Source of the DNA: Asterias rubens
Taxonomy: Eukaryota > Echinodermata > Asteroidea > Forcipulatida > Asteriidae
Assembly: GCF_902459465.1 (NCBI RefSeq)
Contig: NC_047067.1
Coordinates: 11,358,840-11,422,839, forward strand
Reading direction: 5' to 3'
DNA: 64,000 bases
Shown: positions 29,953 through 44,100 of the stretch, piece by piece
Position numbering within the stretch: the stretch's first letter is position 1
Layout: each line of letters begins with the position of its first letter
Position numbers and translations under genes: made by a program
Notes under the pieces: generated by a model
Seen by the model: only the letters and a program-made list of their open reading frames with translations
The model's database searches: none
What the model was told of the DNA's origin: nothing

Positions 29953-31785
29953 GGGTGGCAATGCATGGTGAGGTATCAAGGTATATTTGGTTTGTGGTAA
30001 CGCCATGTCTCAAACAAAATATTCACTCAACTGTAGATGAAAGTAGAGACTCATTTCAGAAAGGATTCTCTTTGAAGTATGGTTTGGATAATATTTCACC
30101 AAAAATAACTTGAGTCTGACAAACATGACATGGATTACATGTATACATGTATATAATTTCTAAGAGCCTGAAGGTTTGTGTTGTCGGTTCACGATGAAGT
30201 TTGTGGCCAGAGATGCAGTTGCGTACTGCTGTCACCTTCCTAACCGTGGATGGATACAGAAAACAGCAAAGTGTCACAGCATCAGTGGCAATACAATGAC
30301 ACCTTTTTGCTGTTTTCTCAGCAAGTACATTGTAGACATTGTATTCAGCTGAATCTTCAACATGTAACTTTTATTGTATCCTTTATAAATTTGTTGGCAT
30401 ATAAATCAGCATTTTGTTGACAGGACCCTACCTTAGGGAAATATATTGCATGAAGTCTCACAATTGGAGTCAGGTGCAATGGGGGACGGTTGATTTGTAG
30501 ATGGCAGCAGACTTACCAGCTAAATCTATTATTTCTCAGTAATGTGCTCAGTTGCTCAGAACTTTGAAACAATGTGAAACTTTACCTGGCAAGTCTGCTG
30601 CCACCAAGTGTTCAAAGTCTCCTATAATTGCCAAAGACATCCACAACGTCTTTATGTGCACTTGCATGTTATGTGTTGCCATTTGTATTATGTGCAGCCA
30701 TAGCTCTATGGCTAAATTGAAGGGATTTATACATGTACATGTATATACACCACCTTTCATATAGCGTGGAACAAAATTTGTACAATAGTATGATATTGGG
30801 TCACAGTCTAGAAATATTCTGGTAACACCTCAAATATTTTTTAATGATTGATGCAAGCAGATTTAACAAGGTTCAAGCCATTAACTTAATAATAGTAATA
30901 ATGCTAACTTACAACAATAAACAAATTTTATTTAAAGAAAAGTACAATAAAATTATAAACTTCAATATAAATCAACATTGTAAAACAAAATTTTCCTTCA
31001 AATTAGTTCACTTAGAAATCAATGTTTGACCACGACCTCTTCATACAAGTAACAAAATATTTCCAGAAAACTGTTGTCAGTACAAACTCAGAGGGCAATT
31101 TTGGGCTTTAAAACTATTTGTTGTACACACCTTTGCTTCAGCAAGACTTACATACTTCTGTTTTAAACTTCAAGAGCAATGTTATTTTCAAAAGCGCACT
31201 TCCATTTAAAACTTAAAAACAAAATCTTAAGCAATTTTTTTTTATTTTTTTTAAATCTTTATATAAGATCACTCCAAACTTTGACTAGAAAAGATGGTAT
31301 CCGTAAACTTTCCTGTCTCCTTTTTTTTAACAGAAGACTTCAAAAGTACAATCCTTGCATGTAAATGTTTTGTCATAAGAACTTATTAAAATTTTGCAAA
31401 CTGCCCATATAACATAACATGTATCAGTTTACTATCAACACGAAAATCAATGCAAACTCAGGACAAATTGGCATGTTTTTCTGTTAATTTGTTCAAGTCG
31501 AAAATACATTCAACAACAATATAAATATTATGCAATAAATACTTTTAATAACAATATAACTATCATATAATATATCTTTAAAATAGATCTTTTCTAATAA
31601 TAGCAATTTATTATCATTCTTGTAAACAAACATAAAATCTTCTTTAAAAATTAAGTAATACAATCCTTAAATAAGTTTACTCTCAATAAGCTGTATCTAG
31701 ATCTCATTTGAGAAGACTTTTGTGCATCACAGGTTTTACAGCACTTTCACTCAAGAACGCATTTCCAATTTAACCTTACAAATTA
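29953..31785. other. Intergenic between CIMAP1 and SYCP1 (convergent 3' ends), no gene seen
   Basis: It is very AT-rich, especially 30840-31680, which has long A/T runs and no repeats that I could pair. A short palindrome ACATGTATACATGTATA lies near 30140. Confidence 0.45.
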
Positions 31786-32140
31786 ATAGACCTTATGACA
31801 TCATTTGAGTAGAGCGCCCTTGCCAACAGGTCAAAAGGACATTGTTTATTTGCCAATCACGTGCGCTGCACTTACAATTCTGTGTGCTTCCATTGGATTA
31901 ACTTCGGTTTACCTCTATAATGGCGGCTTGTGTGCAGGCATGGTATTTGGTCCAAGGAAAAAAATAGGAAAATCTTTACAAGGGCTGACCTACATCCAGA
32001 CATGGGCTGTAATAACCTTTTTAGGTCTTATAAATAACAACTTTTTCTGATTTTTTCACGGGCAACAAAAATCGGAAAATGGTCTAAAGTAAAGAAGAAT
32101 ATATCATGCCTGTGTATGACGTAAATGCATAAGGTCCATA
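31786..32140. mobile_element. MITE N with ATAGACCTTATG ends
   Basis: The left end ATAGACCTTATGACATCATT and the right end TGACGTAAATGCATAAGGTC are imperfect inverted copies. The left flank holds AGAGCGCCCTTGCCAACAGG. The 81-codon plus-strand frame inside (31805-32050) looks membrane-like but belongs to the element. It ends 21 bp before the SYCP1 stop codon. Confidence 0.65.
31845..31850 (-). terminator. SYCP1: Candidate SYCP1 poly(A) signal inside MITE N
   Basis: AATAAA on the minus strand, about 310 nt past the stop. The weaker ATTAAA at 32161-32166 overlaps the stop codon itself and is the alternative. Confidence 0.3.
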
Positions 32141-32161
32141 TGGTCACACATCGATCAGTGT

Positions 32162-35100
32162 TTAATCAAAGAATCCATACACCGAATCTGAATCAAACCA
32201 AGACAGGTCTACTTCTTTATTGGCTTTGCTAGCAGTTTTATCTTTCTTACTACTACCTCTGGAGGAGTCTTTAACTCCTTTCACCTTGAAGATGCGGTTC
32301 GGAGCCTTGCGAGTGTTGTCAGATGCTGATGACGTCTTTTTCTTTGGCTGTTGAAATTATAATTGAATTGAGGGGAAATAAAGTTATGCTTTGCACATTG
32401 GCAAACTTGTAAATATCTTTCACCATAGAAGTTTTTGGCGGACTAACCAATGACTTAGGTTGATTTAGATTACATTGGAAAGAGATGTCAACATGTTAAT
32501 GAGCAAAATAGATAAAGTTGGCCAAAAGGGAGGCATCTGTTTATCCTACTTGAGATGCATGGTGCAGCTTTGTAATAAACTTGGAGGCGGCTGGCTGCCC
32601 ATCAATGCTCTGACCCCTTGAACCCAACATTTGTGAAGCGGAAACACTTACTCTTTTATACTTGGTTTTACCCTTATGCATTTAAGCACTGCATATATAT
32701 AAGTATTTTCCCTAGTTATGTGAAGAAAAAAACACAGGCAAATCACTTGGGTGGGATTTGAACCCGTATCCTTTTCCCTGAACTCAGGAAAGTAGGTACT
32801 GAGCTTAATACATCGGAGTAGGGCCTTTGTCACACAAGGCGACTTTTACAGGCAACTTGGAGGCAACCATGCAGCTTCAGTCACTGCTACATGTCCAGGA
32901 CCTCAGGACCACTTTGGTATTGGTAGCCCATGAGTAATTTTTCAAACAATGTCTTACAACCCCATGAATTTTATGTTTGCCTGTAAATAGCCTTGCGTGA
33001 CGTGGCCCTAAAGGTTGAAACAAAATATTATATTCTTTATCCCCGAGGCGAAACTAACAACTTTCTTTATTGACCCATTTCACCTGAAGCCATCATCAGA
33101 AAAATCTTGAATGTGCCATACTGGCGGGCAATTTCACTGTGCGTTTTGGTATGTAACTCTATGCTGTGCGTTATGCAGTGAAGTGCACATTTTAGGCGAC
33201 GCGGCGTTAATACACGTAAACCTAACTGCCCACCAACATGGTGAGCGTGGCATCAGTCGACACGTGTGACGCGCGTCCTGCACAAACAAAATGTTTTCCT
33301 TGCAAGTAATTTTAAAGACATGCTTGCTGTTGTCTCTATTGATTTTCTCGTTATTCCACCACCTTGAGACTCACCTTTGTCTTGCTGCTTGGATGCAAGG
33401 CGTCATTATGGACCTCCTCTGGGTACAGCTCTTTGAAGCGCTTCACTTCAGCTTGCGTCATTTCAGTGGGAGTATCTGCCTGAGCTCTCATCTTTAATGA
33501 TAACAAAGTACAAATAATTGAATGTGTTTTGACCTTTGTTTCTCAAATTATGCATAATTTGAACTTACTTGTGATTTTGTCCACATTTGAAACACAATTA
33601 ATTATATTTGGGATTGAACAAAGACAAATTTACTAGAGTGGGATTTGAACCAACGACCTCCGGATTAACATGCTGGCGCTCTACCATCTGAGATCCCTAG
33701 GACTAGGTTAGCATTTTCCTTGTTTTGTCAGTATCTTTTTATCAGGGGGTGCCAGTCAGAATCTATGAATTTTACCTAGTCAGTAGCCCTTGTGGTTTAT
33801 TATTCAATATCTTACATGTAAAACTAATTTTCCTGGGTGCTGTTCTTTAAAAACAATAGAATGAAGTTTTTAAGTTGTTTTGTTTTCCATTTGATTGAAA
33901 AACATGATTTATTTCCTTTTTAAAAAAAAATTGAAAAAGTCCTTCTGAAGAACATGTTTGAATATTAAGATTTTTACCGTGGTTACCTTTTTGTGTTTGA
34001 GATGAGATTTGCTTTTTTGTGAATATTGGTTTTGTCTCGGAGGAGGTCTGGTAGGAGTGGTCTTTGATGCCGATGCTGTCTTGGTAAATTGTGGACTTTG
34101 GCCTTTCCTGGAAGGAGTTACATGAAGTGGCTGGACAGACTGACTTGGTCTCTTGCTTGATGAAGTCACGAGCCGTCTTTCTACTTCACTTAACTGAACA
34201 AAAACAGAAAGTGAAATAACTAACAATAAAAATAATAAACACATGAGAAAACTGTGGGGACAGATCCAGTCACAGATCCTCTGGGACTTTATTATACAGA
34301 CTGATCATGTTATAGAACATTGATGTCTGGATTTTGTTGTCTGAAGACGGAGTATTGCCTTGCTTTGCTGGGTTATGTAAAGGTAGATCTCAAACAGAGA
34401 AAGAAAAACCCCCAGAAAAATCAGGACTTTGCAAGAGAACGTTTGAAGTTGTGGCAAGTGAACATGAAGCTTAGGTAATCCCTTTGGTAGTTTGAGCCCT
34501 TTTCATCGTTCAAAAGGCACTGGAGAAACACCTTGTTGAGATTTGCACAACAGTGAGAAGACATTCTGCAAAAGGCGGCACTTGTTAAAAGAAGACCAAG
34601 GATCCTGTGAAAAACCCTAAAGATCTCTGGCTAAGGGATGCAGCAGTACTCAAGAAGTTATCGTCACAAAAGAAAACAATATTTTGCATGCAGCTTTTGC
34701 AAAATCAATTCTATTGATAATAGTTCTACAGAAAATAGCAAACATTTTGACTTCAGCTGCTTTTTTTCACCCATAATGATCTTATGCCTAAAAAATAATC
34801 AGTACTTCTTCATGATCCAAGTAATTGTTTTCTTTTTTCAACTATGCATCAACAAGTGAAAAGGTTCTTTTCTGTCTATAAGTGTATGCGTTTTAGAAAA
34901 GGAAAACAACTGAAAAAGTTGAGACAAATCTTACCTCTATTTCCATTAGTTGTGAGCTAGAAGAGTCTGACATGGAACCATCGGCACTGTCTTCTTCTTC
35001 TTCAGAAACAAAAACCACGTGTCTTTTCCTGGGTACACTTTCAGTTTGCTTCAAGATGCTGTGCCTCTGCGGTGTCTTCATGCAAGGGGTAACCATCAAG

Positions 35101-38100
35101 GGTTTGTCTGCAACAATACAAGTTGATGTCCTCAGATTGTTCTTTGTTGTGCAAAAAAGACTGACTTTTTAAAGGCTAGACTTGGCGAAACATCGTGGGC
35201 CCAGTTTCATAAAGCCTATGTAAGCACAAAAACTTGCTAAGCACAGACAGGTACTGCCTAGCAAAAAAAGGTTACCAGCCCAAATTCTAAGTTTGCATTG
35301 TTGTGGCGGAGTGCCCGACTGAATTTTTGCTGAGCAAAACAACATTTCAAACAGTATTTTCTGCTTAAAAAAGTTTCATGAAATTGGACCCTGGTGTTTG
35401 AATCACAAGTCATTTGGGGTACATTCTCTCCCCAATTGCATTATCAGTTTTGGAGTTATTTCTTTGAGGGAATCTGTTTATTAAATGCAATATCAATTCA
35501 ATATCATCGATTTTCTGAACCAATCAAATTCAAGAGAATCTTTTTAATGGAATACTGCCCTCACTTGAAGAGTGTTGTAGTGCATTTATTCCCTGTTCAA
35601 AAGTTTGGTGATCAAAAGTTTGGTGATCAATATTTATCATAAAAGAATGGCATTTTTGTAAATTCCCTAGTGAACTTTGCACATTTCTCCAATCACTGAT
35701 ACATACCTGCTGTCAGAGGAGTTTTAGGAGTGTGAGATATGCTGGCAGGATGTTTGGGGGTAGAATGTCGAGGCAATGGGGTGTTTTGCTTAGGAGCAAT
35801 AGGGCTGACACCAGTCATTGGTTCACTCATAGCGAGACTAGTGGCACTCTGAAGCTTTTTCAGCTCATCCTCCTGAAATAGTGGTTAATGATTGAATATG
35901 AACTAACTCAATTTGGGTGCTGAATCACAATACAGTGTAGTGTCCCATCAAGAGAACTTGGTCTTGTTTTCATGCATCTATATTTCAGCTTCGGTAATAC
36001 TACATTTGGTGTTTTTTTAAGTGAAACTTTATACAATAATTCAAGGCAGCAAAGGGTTCCTAGGGAATTTGTTTCCTTCATATCACAATGAATACACATT
36101 TGATATTTACCATATTTGAAATGCAAGTGCCCCTTCTTTTTGGCATTAACAAATTCCCCTCCGACCCATTTATTAATAATAATAATAATAATAACAAATT
36201 CTTATATAGCGCATTTCACAACAAACCGTATCAATGCGCTTTACATTAGTCCCCTGGTCATTGGGCCAATAAGCATCCCTTTAATCTTTCTCAGCTCCCA
36301 TTAGGGAGTATACAGCCCCGAGCTGCCATGGCGCTCCGAAAGCTTTTCACACACAATATCAACCTCTACCCTCGCAGGTACCCATTTATACCCCTGGGTG
36401 AAGAGAAGCAATTATAGTAAAGTATCTTGCTCAAGGACACAAGTGTCACGACCGGGATTCGAACCCACACTCCGGTGAATTAGCACCAGAACTTGAATTC
36501 GATGCTCTTAACCACTCGGCCGTGACACTCTACAAACTGGACCAATGTATCAAAGTATATGTATGACCTAGACAAAGACCAGACCAAAGCTAATGTATGT
36601 ACCTTTTCTTTGAGGTTCTTTTTCATTATCATTAGGCTTTCACTGTGGCTGCTCATCTGTTTCTTGGCTTCATCTCTCTCAGTCTGTGCTTCCACTAGCT
36701 TTTCTTTCAATCCTTGTACTTCCTTGGTGAAAGTAGTCATTTGCTCCTCCTTTGCAATGTAAAGTCAGTATTGTAAATAATACAAGTTTGATTACGTTTT
36801 TAATTCTTATACAGATAAACCAATAAAAAGGGTCTGATTTGGTTTAGCTCTTCAAATGATGCTATTTTTGACTTTAACTGCAGCTCATGTTAACATCATA
36901 ATTCTATGATTTAACATCTCTTATATCGTTGCGGTACCTGGTGCCAAAACATAGGATTCAAACTGCCTCTAGCTACCGGCCAACCTCAGTAGTCTAGTTG
37001 GTAAGACACTGCTCTAGAATTGCAAGGGTCATGGGTTCGAATCCCACCCGAGTAACATGCCTGTGATATTTTTCACAGGACTCTGGAAAGTACTGAACAG
37101 TATACAGTGCTAACATACATCAGTGTATGGGTAAAAACCGAAGTTAATATCATAATTCTAGTTATCTTGTTTTAAAGGCAGTGGACACTATTGGTAATTA
37201 CTCAAAATAATTATCAGCATAAAACCTCATTTGGTACAAGTAATGGGGATCTGTTGATAGTATAAAACATTGTGAGAAACGAAGTGACGTCGTTTTCGAG
37301 AAAGAAGTTATTTTCCACGAACTTGATTTTGAGACCTCAAGTTTAGAATTTGAGGTTGCGAAATCAAGCATCTGAAAGCACACAACTGCGCGTGACAAGG
37401 GTGTTTTTTTCTTTCATATTTATCTCGCAACTCCGACGACCAATTGAGCTCAAATTTTCACAGGTTTGTTATTTTATGCATATGTTGAGATACACCAAGT
37501 GAGAAGACTGGTCTTTGACAATTACCAATAGTGTCCACTGTCTTTAAAATACCTAGTTACTTATTTATATATTTATTTTTTGTTATTGGCCTTAGGCTGA
37601 ATTAAACAGTAATTTGAAAATCAACTCAAAGACAAGGGGCAAAAAAAAGTCAATATGAAAAAAAAAATTCAGAGAGCTGTGCAAAGTGTTCGCTACACAA
37701 TCAGGGTGATGAAAGTACTGGTTGAACCCCCTCTGATATTTTCTCTTCCATAGAAAAAAATCCACAAAAAGGTATCAAAATGTACAAATTTAAAATGAAG
37801 GTACACGTTTGATAATTACTCAAAACAAATATTAACTTTAAAACTGACTTGGTAATGAGCATTGGAGAGCTGTTGATAGTATGACACATTGTGGGAAATG
37901 ACTCCCTCTGAAGTAGCATAGTTTTGAGAAAAGGTAATTTCTCACTAAAATAATAAAAGACTTCTAGCTAGAAGTCTTTTATTCCTATCTGAAAGCACAC
38001 AAATTCGTGTGTTTTTTCTTTCATCATTTTCTCGCAACTTCGATGACCGATTGAGCCCAAATTTTCACAGGCTTGTTATTTTATGCTTATGATGGGATAC

Positions 38101-41100
38101 ACCAAGTGAGAACACTGGTCTTTGACAATTACCAAACGTGTACAATGTCTTTAAGCTCATACCTCCATAACTTTATTCTGTTTCTGTTGCTCCATATCCT
38201 TCTGCAGCTGTTTGATCTCCTTGTCCTTCTGTGCAACCATTCTCTCATTCTCAGCCTACAAGAAAATTCATTCAACTTATAGTGTTAGCCGAAGGGGTGT
38301 TTGGGTGTCTTTTGGACACCCTGTTTTAAACTTGAACACCCTGTTTTATCTTCCATGTAAATTTATCGTTAGTAAACAATTTGGACACCCAATGTGAAAA
38401 GTTCCAGCAAGTTTTTACATCCTTATACCAAATCCTGGCTACAAAAAAAAAAGCTCATTAGTCTTAAAACATACAAGTCAGGAAAGTACCAGGCTCAGCG
38501 AGACTTTATACTGTGTTTCTCAATTTTCAATTATACAACTGAGAAATCAAAAATAAGGAAATCAACAAATTATTAGCCAGGAAGCTGCATGAATGTATCA
38601 GGCCAGGAATTTTATCTTTAAGAGGGCAAGGCCATTTTTATTTTGAAAAGGGCATTTCCCTCAGAAAGACTTAAAATCTCTAGGAAACTTTTGGAGAGGC
38701 ACCAAGGCCAAGACCAGGGCAACAAAGGGATTGGCCCTCTATTTTATTCCAGGCCTATGCAATAAACACCTACCAAAAGACTACAGTGCTTCGACTACCA
38801 ATAGATCGATCCAGAAGGCTCCGCCCACGATGCACGTGTGAGCAATAACATGTGGGGCTCTCCAATGCCTTTCTGCACAACTCTGCCGCGTGGGCCAAGA
38901 TACGCGCACGCATGTCGGACCTTAGTGTCGGACCTTCGTTGCTTTGTGATTGGTCAATACGCAATTGGGCGGAGCTTAATGGATCGGTCTATTGCCAATA
39001 GTGTGTTCAGTATTCACATTTTTTAAACAAGTATTAAAGTTTTTATTTTGCAAAAAAATAAATCCCCCGAAACCACAATCCAAAGGTGTATGGCAATTGA
39101 TTCTCTCACAAACTGAACTCCTCTTTGTCTGTAATAACTATGTACTTGACCTTGTATTTATCCAATGTTGCGCTGACTTCAATCATTTGTAGCTCGCAGG
39201 CTTGTTTCGCATCACCATGCTCTTTGGTCGCAGTTTCTGTTTTCTTTCTCAATGTCTCTGTTTCTGCCTCCAGAGTTTGTAGGAGATTAGTCTTGTCCTC
39301 TAGGAGATTAGTCTTATCGGATGCTTCCTTCTGTGCCTCAGTCAACTAAAGAAAGAACAGAAAATTGTGAGCTTGGTGAAGAAACTTTATGAGTTGAAAG
39401 AATGACAGAAGGCGAAAATTTACTGTTTTTTATAAGAATTTTGTTTACATGGCTCAAAACAAAATACTAAAATCAAGGTACATGTCTTAAAACAAATACT
39501 TTTTATACATTTTACTGTTTCTCCATATACTTTGTGAGTGTCCAATTCCAACTTTACGGAGAGTCCTTTGCTTCACAACCAGAATTAATCGATTAAATGA
39601 AATGAACTGATTTTCAGACACAATTACTGTTACACCTGCATTTAAGCCATTTTATAACATCAATGTCATACCTTTGTTGATATTACTTCAAGTTCGGTTG
39701 TTTTCTTCTCTATTTCTTCTGTAGCCTCAGATATCTACATGTCAAAATAGAGTGACATTGCAATTACCTTTTCTTTCAACATAAATGTTAATAAATTTAT
39801 CAATCTGAAAAATAAACTTTAAAAAAATGTAACTTGTGGTGATATTTTGAAACAACTATTTGATTATTTATTCCCATCAGTAGACAAAACATAAATACCT
39901 GAGTTTCCGCAGATGTGGCAAGCTTGGTTTGTTTTGTCAGATTTCCTTTCAGTGTTTTCATTTCTTGTTGAAGATCTTTTAACTGCTTTGTCTTGGTGGT
40001 GAGTTGGGTATGCAGGTTCTTGTTCTTGGTCTCCAGGCTGGTTGACTGCTTGTTCAAAGCAGCAAGATCCTTGTTTAAGGTGTCAGACTGTGGAGGTTAA
40101 CGAAATTAATTTATCAACTAAACAAAAGACTGTGTATTCCAACATCAAGACCTGTTAAAGTGTCTGTTTTCCTCACGCGTTAAAGCTATATACGTCAGAA
40201 TCTCTAATTCATAACTTAATAAAATAATAATATCAATGTCTTATATAGCACACGTATCTACCAAACAAGGTACTCAAGGCGCTGAGTATATACAAACTTT
40301 CAGAATGATAGGTAATTGCAGTGATGAATTTTGAGACCCAATTATTTAGCACCTTAAAAGGGTTTACAAGATGCTACGGCGTATACAGCAGCCACAGCCA
40401 GGAACACCGGGGCGAACCCCTTCTCTTTTCGAAAAGTACACTGGGTTCTTTTACATGCGTTACAAAACACATGGGACCAACGGCTTTACGTCCCATCCGA
40501 AGGATGAAGCCATGGTTAAGTGTCTTGCTTAAGGACACAAGTGTCATCGCTGGGGATTCGAACCCACACTCTGCTGATCAGAAACACCAGAATTTGAATT
40601 CGGTGCTCTTAACCGCTAGGCCACGACACTTCCAAACTTAGTCTGATAGATAAGAGGAAGGTTGTAGTAGTACCACTTAAGGACTATAAATAACAACATA
40701 AGATCTGCATAGCCTTTTGTAGCAACAGCTACTTCATCAGATATAAACTGTTTCTTTTCTGAGAGAAATTGTTGGTGTTTCAGCTTTACAGAACTCAGGT
40801 CAAATATCTTTTCAGCACAAGCACAGTGTAGGGCATACATGTTATCGTAAAAAATAGTTCTGTGGTATTCTGCATTTTTTATTATAAAAATGAAGCAAAA
40901 TCTTTCTTAGAATGAAAAAAATCTTGTTTGTTTTCATCTAACGGGAACATAAGTTTTGAGGTATAAATCTATAGTCTGACAAAAAGCTATATCAGTTAAG
41001 AGACTGAATTGATATTTTAGTTGGTGGAAACTTCATACTTTGGCCTTTTCTTCTTGTAACGTTTGAACTGAAGTCATATCTTGTTCCGTTTGCAATTCTC

Positions 41101-44100
41101 TGAGATTATTAATCTCTTCCTCCAGCTTCTCAGATTTTTCAACAGCAGCTTCAAGGTCCAGTTTTTCCTGCTCAGACGTCTTCTGCAAAGTCTAAAAGAT
41201 GAAAACAAATGCTTTATCAAAATGTTTGCAATTCCAATACATCAACTTAGAACTGCTCAGAAACCACAGATCGATAAATATTTATTAACGTAAAATGTTA
41301 GTTAAAGCTGCCTGTTAAAATTTGATAAAAAGTTCAGTTGACTGAAGGACTTGAGCAATAAGTGAGCTGGCGTACCTCAAGTTCATTGTTTAGCTTGTTC
41401 AACTCCTCTCCTTTTGCTTGAAGCTGAGATTCCAGGGAGTTGGTTTTATCCTGAGAGGTCTTCAGAAGCTCAGACAGATTAATGTTTTCAGCTCTGTCAA
41501 AGATTAAGGATTTCAAAAGATTAAATACACTTGTGGGAAGAAGTTATGATTGATTTGTAAATATCATATCAGGCCTGTATGCTTTGTTTTTTAAAAGGGC
41601 AAGGGATTTTCTCCATGGTAAAGGGCACCCTATGAGGAAACTGTAAATTTCTACTTGAGTATTTCAAGGCAATAACCAGGGGACATGGAGGCAATAGCAT
41701 TTGTTGCCTCCGTAAAGTATCACTCCTGTCATATTGCATTTTTTGTTCGCTATTTTTATCAAAGTGCCTAAGTGCTCGGTAAATGATCGCAGTAAATGTA
41801 CCGGCCTACAGCCCTCTGCAAATTGTTTCATCAGAGTATGCATGGTCTTTGTGCATTTAGTCAGTGAAAGAAGACATTTTGATTTACGTAATACCTCTGT
41901 AGACTGATGTTTATCGAAATAAACAGAATATGAACGACTTTTCCCCCCAGATTTTTTAGGAGAGTAAAAGCTTTTCCATTATTCCTCCAGCAGTTTCTTT
42001 TATGGACCAAGTTTGTAATGACCACAAGCATTTTAATCAACGTATTAATGGGATGTTACCGTTCGGCTTCCTTCTCTTTCTTGATGGAGTCCACTTTGTC
42101 GTATGACGCCTGCTCTCTCTCAAGGACCACTTTGAGTTCATCTTTCAATGTATCTGTTTCACTCTTTGAATGTTTTCAAAGCATGACAAAGAATGACAAG
42201 TTAAATATTCCTTGAGTTTTTATACATCTTTGTCGGTAAATTCGAGGAAAACTAGTTTCTCTCCTGAAAGTCTTCTGCAAACAACACACCTACATTTTAC
42301 AATAACATATCATTGCACTTTACATTAGTGCCCTGGTCATTGGGTCAGTAAAATTCCTTTAATCTTTCTCAGATCCCTGTGAGGAGTATATATCTGGGTT
42401 AAGAGAAGCAACTATAGCAAAGAATCTTGCTAAAGGACACAAGTTTCATGACTGGGATTCAAACCCACACCCTGATGACTTAACCTCAAGAACTTTGGTG
42501 CACTACACTGCTCAGTCATGACACATAGTACAATGTTAAATCTACTTCTCTTCAAAGAAACATTTCTTGATCCAAATCATTAGTGTCTCAAACTGAAACC
42601 TGAATGCTAAAACCCCTCTCATACTAGATTGATTTCCCAGGAAACTTGGTTGACATTTCAACCTGAATTGCTATACCCTGGAAAATTCCTTGGAAATAGC
42701 CAAAAGTTACCCCTGCTTGGAGTAGGGTTAAGGCAGATAATCCCTGGGTTATGCCGAGTGTTCGTTCTTCCCATCCCAGGTAAATGACACCTTAAGTGTG
42801 AAACGAACATGGTGTGAAGGTGGGGTTAAAAATCCCCAGGAGTTTCCTGGAAATTTCCTGTGGAATGTGAAAAAGGGTGGTTAATAGTTACCACTTTAAT
42901 CTCCAGATTTTGTCTGAGACTCTGAATCTCATTGGAGAGTTTCTCCTTGTCAGTGGTGATTTCATGGATGTGTTCCTTCAAGTCCTGGATGTTCTGCTTG
43001 AGGTCCTCAGTGTGTTTGTTTTGGCGTTGTAGAGCCTGCTGAAGCTCCAGCTGTCAGTAGGATTTATTGAGAGATTATAAGACCATTATCAATGGATGAT
43101 TGATCAAGGACACTCATTATTATTTTGTTATAAAGTTATGAAGATGAACAAGTATCGGTCTACTCTTAGATTAGCAAATCATCTGCTTAGAACTGTAAGG
43201 TCCTTAAAGACACTGGACACTATTGGTAATTGTCAAAGACCAGTCTTCTCACTTGGTGTATCTCAACATGACAAACCTGTGAAAATTTGAGCCCAATTGG
43301 TCGTCAAAGTTGAGAGATAATAATGAAAGAAAAAACACCCTTGTCACACGAAGTTGTGTTCTTTCAGATGCTTGATTTCGAGACCTCAAACCTAGTTCTG
43401 AACATTACTTCTTTCTCGAAAACAAGAGAAGAAGGTATTATGGATGAAATCATGGGTGTGTTTTCTAGGCCAGAAAATATTTGGTCATAGGGCCTACTCC
43501 ATGAAAATGATCAAGTTTATGATTTAGTAAAGATAAACCAAAATCTATATGAATAGAAACAGATAATTTTAACATTAAATCATATAGTACCTGTAGAAGT
43601 ATAACTGTTATCATAACAACTTTTCAGTTTAAAAACAGTTACTTTGTTATTGGTCAGTTTAGTTTCAAATTCTGAAATGTTACCTTTTCTGAGGTCAAAG
43701 TGTTCTTGTCCCTTTGTAGTCCTTGTTTGTCTTGATCAGCTTGCTCCAAATTGTTCACTTGGGTTTGAATTTTACCAAGTGCTTCAGTCAAAGTGTTCTG
43801 CAGAGAAGCTGGAAAAAGACACAGAACAATGTTATGAAAATATGTAACTCAAGTTGTTTGCATCCCCTAAACATGGAGAAAAAATGTGGTTATTTTGAAG
43901 ACAGCAAAATCAACATGTACAGAATCAAACTCACAATTTTCTTCCTGCAGTCTTGTCAGTTGTAGAGCTACTTCTTGCTTCTTGAGCGTCAGTTGACTGA
44001 TGTCATTTTCTTTTTCATTCAGTTCTTTTTCAAGATCCTTGAGCTAATAAGAGATAAAACAAATATACATTATACCAAGACATATTTTAGGAGGAAACAA

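Noticed and set aside
31805..32050. 81-codon frame with a membrane-like hydrophobic stretch
   Set aside because: It lies wholly within MITE N, has no homology that I recognise, and lacks gene context.
33625..33715. tRNA-Asn-like gene (anticodon GTT)
   Set aside because: The anticodon stem has two mismatches and the acceptor stem does not close. It is more likely a SINE head.
36449..36531. Intact tRNA-Ser/Leu gene
   Set aside because: It has A and B boxes but is the head of a SINE with a full body and tail, and repeats elsewhere in the window.
40616..40840. Coil-like minus-strand segment (KLKHQQFLSEKKQFISDEV) as an extra SYCP1 exon
   Set aside because: No usable donor or acceptor in the right phase flanks it, and neighbouring exons already join in phase 0.
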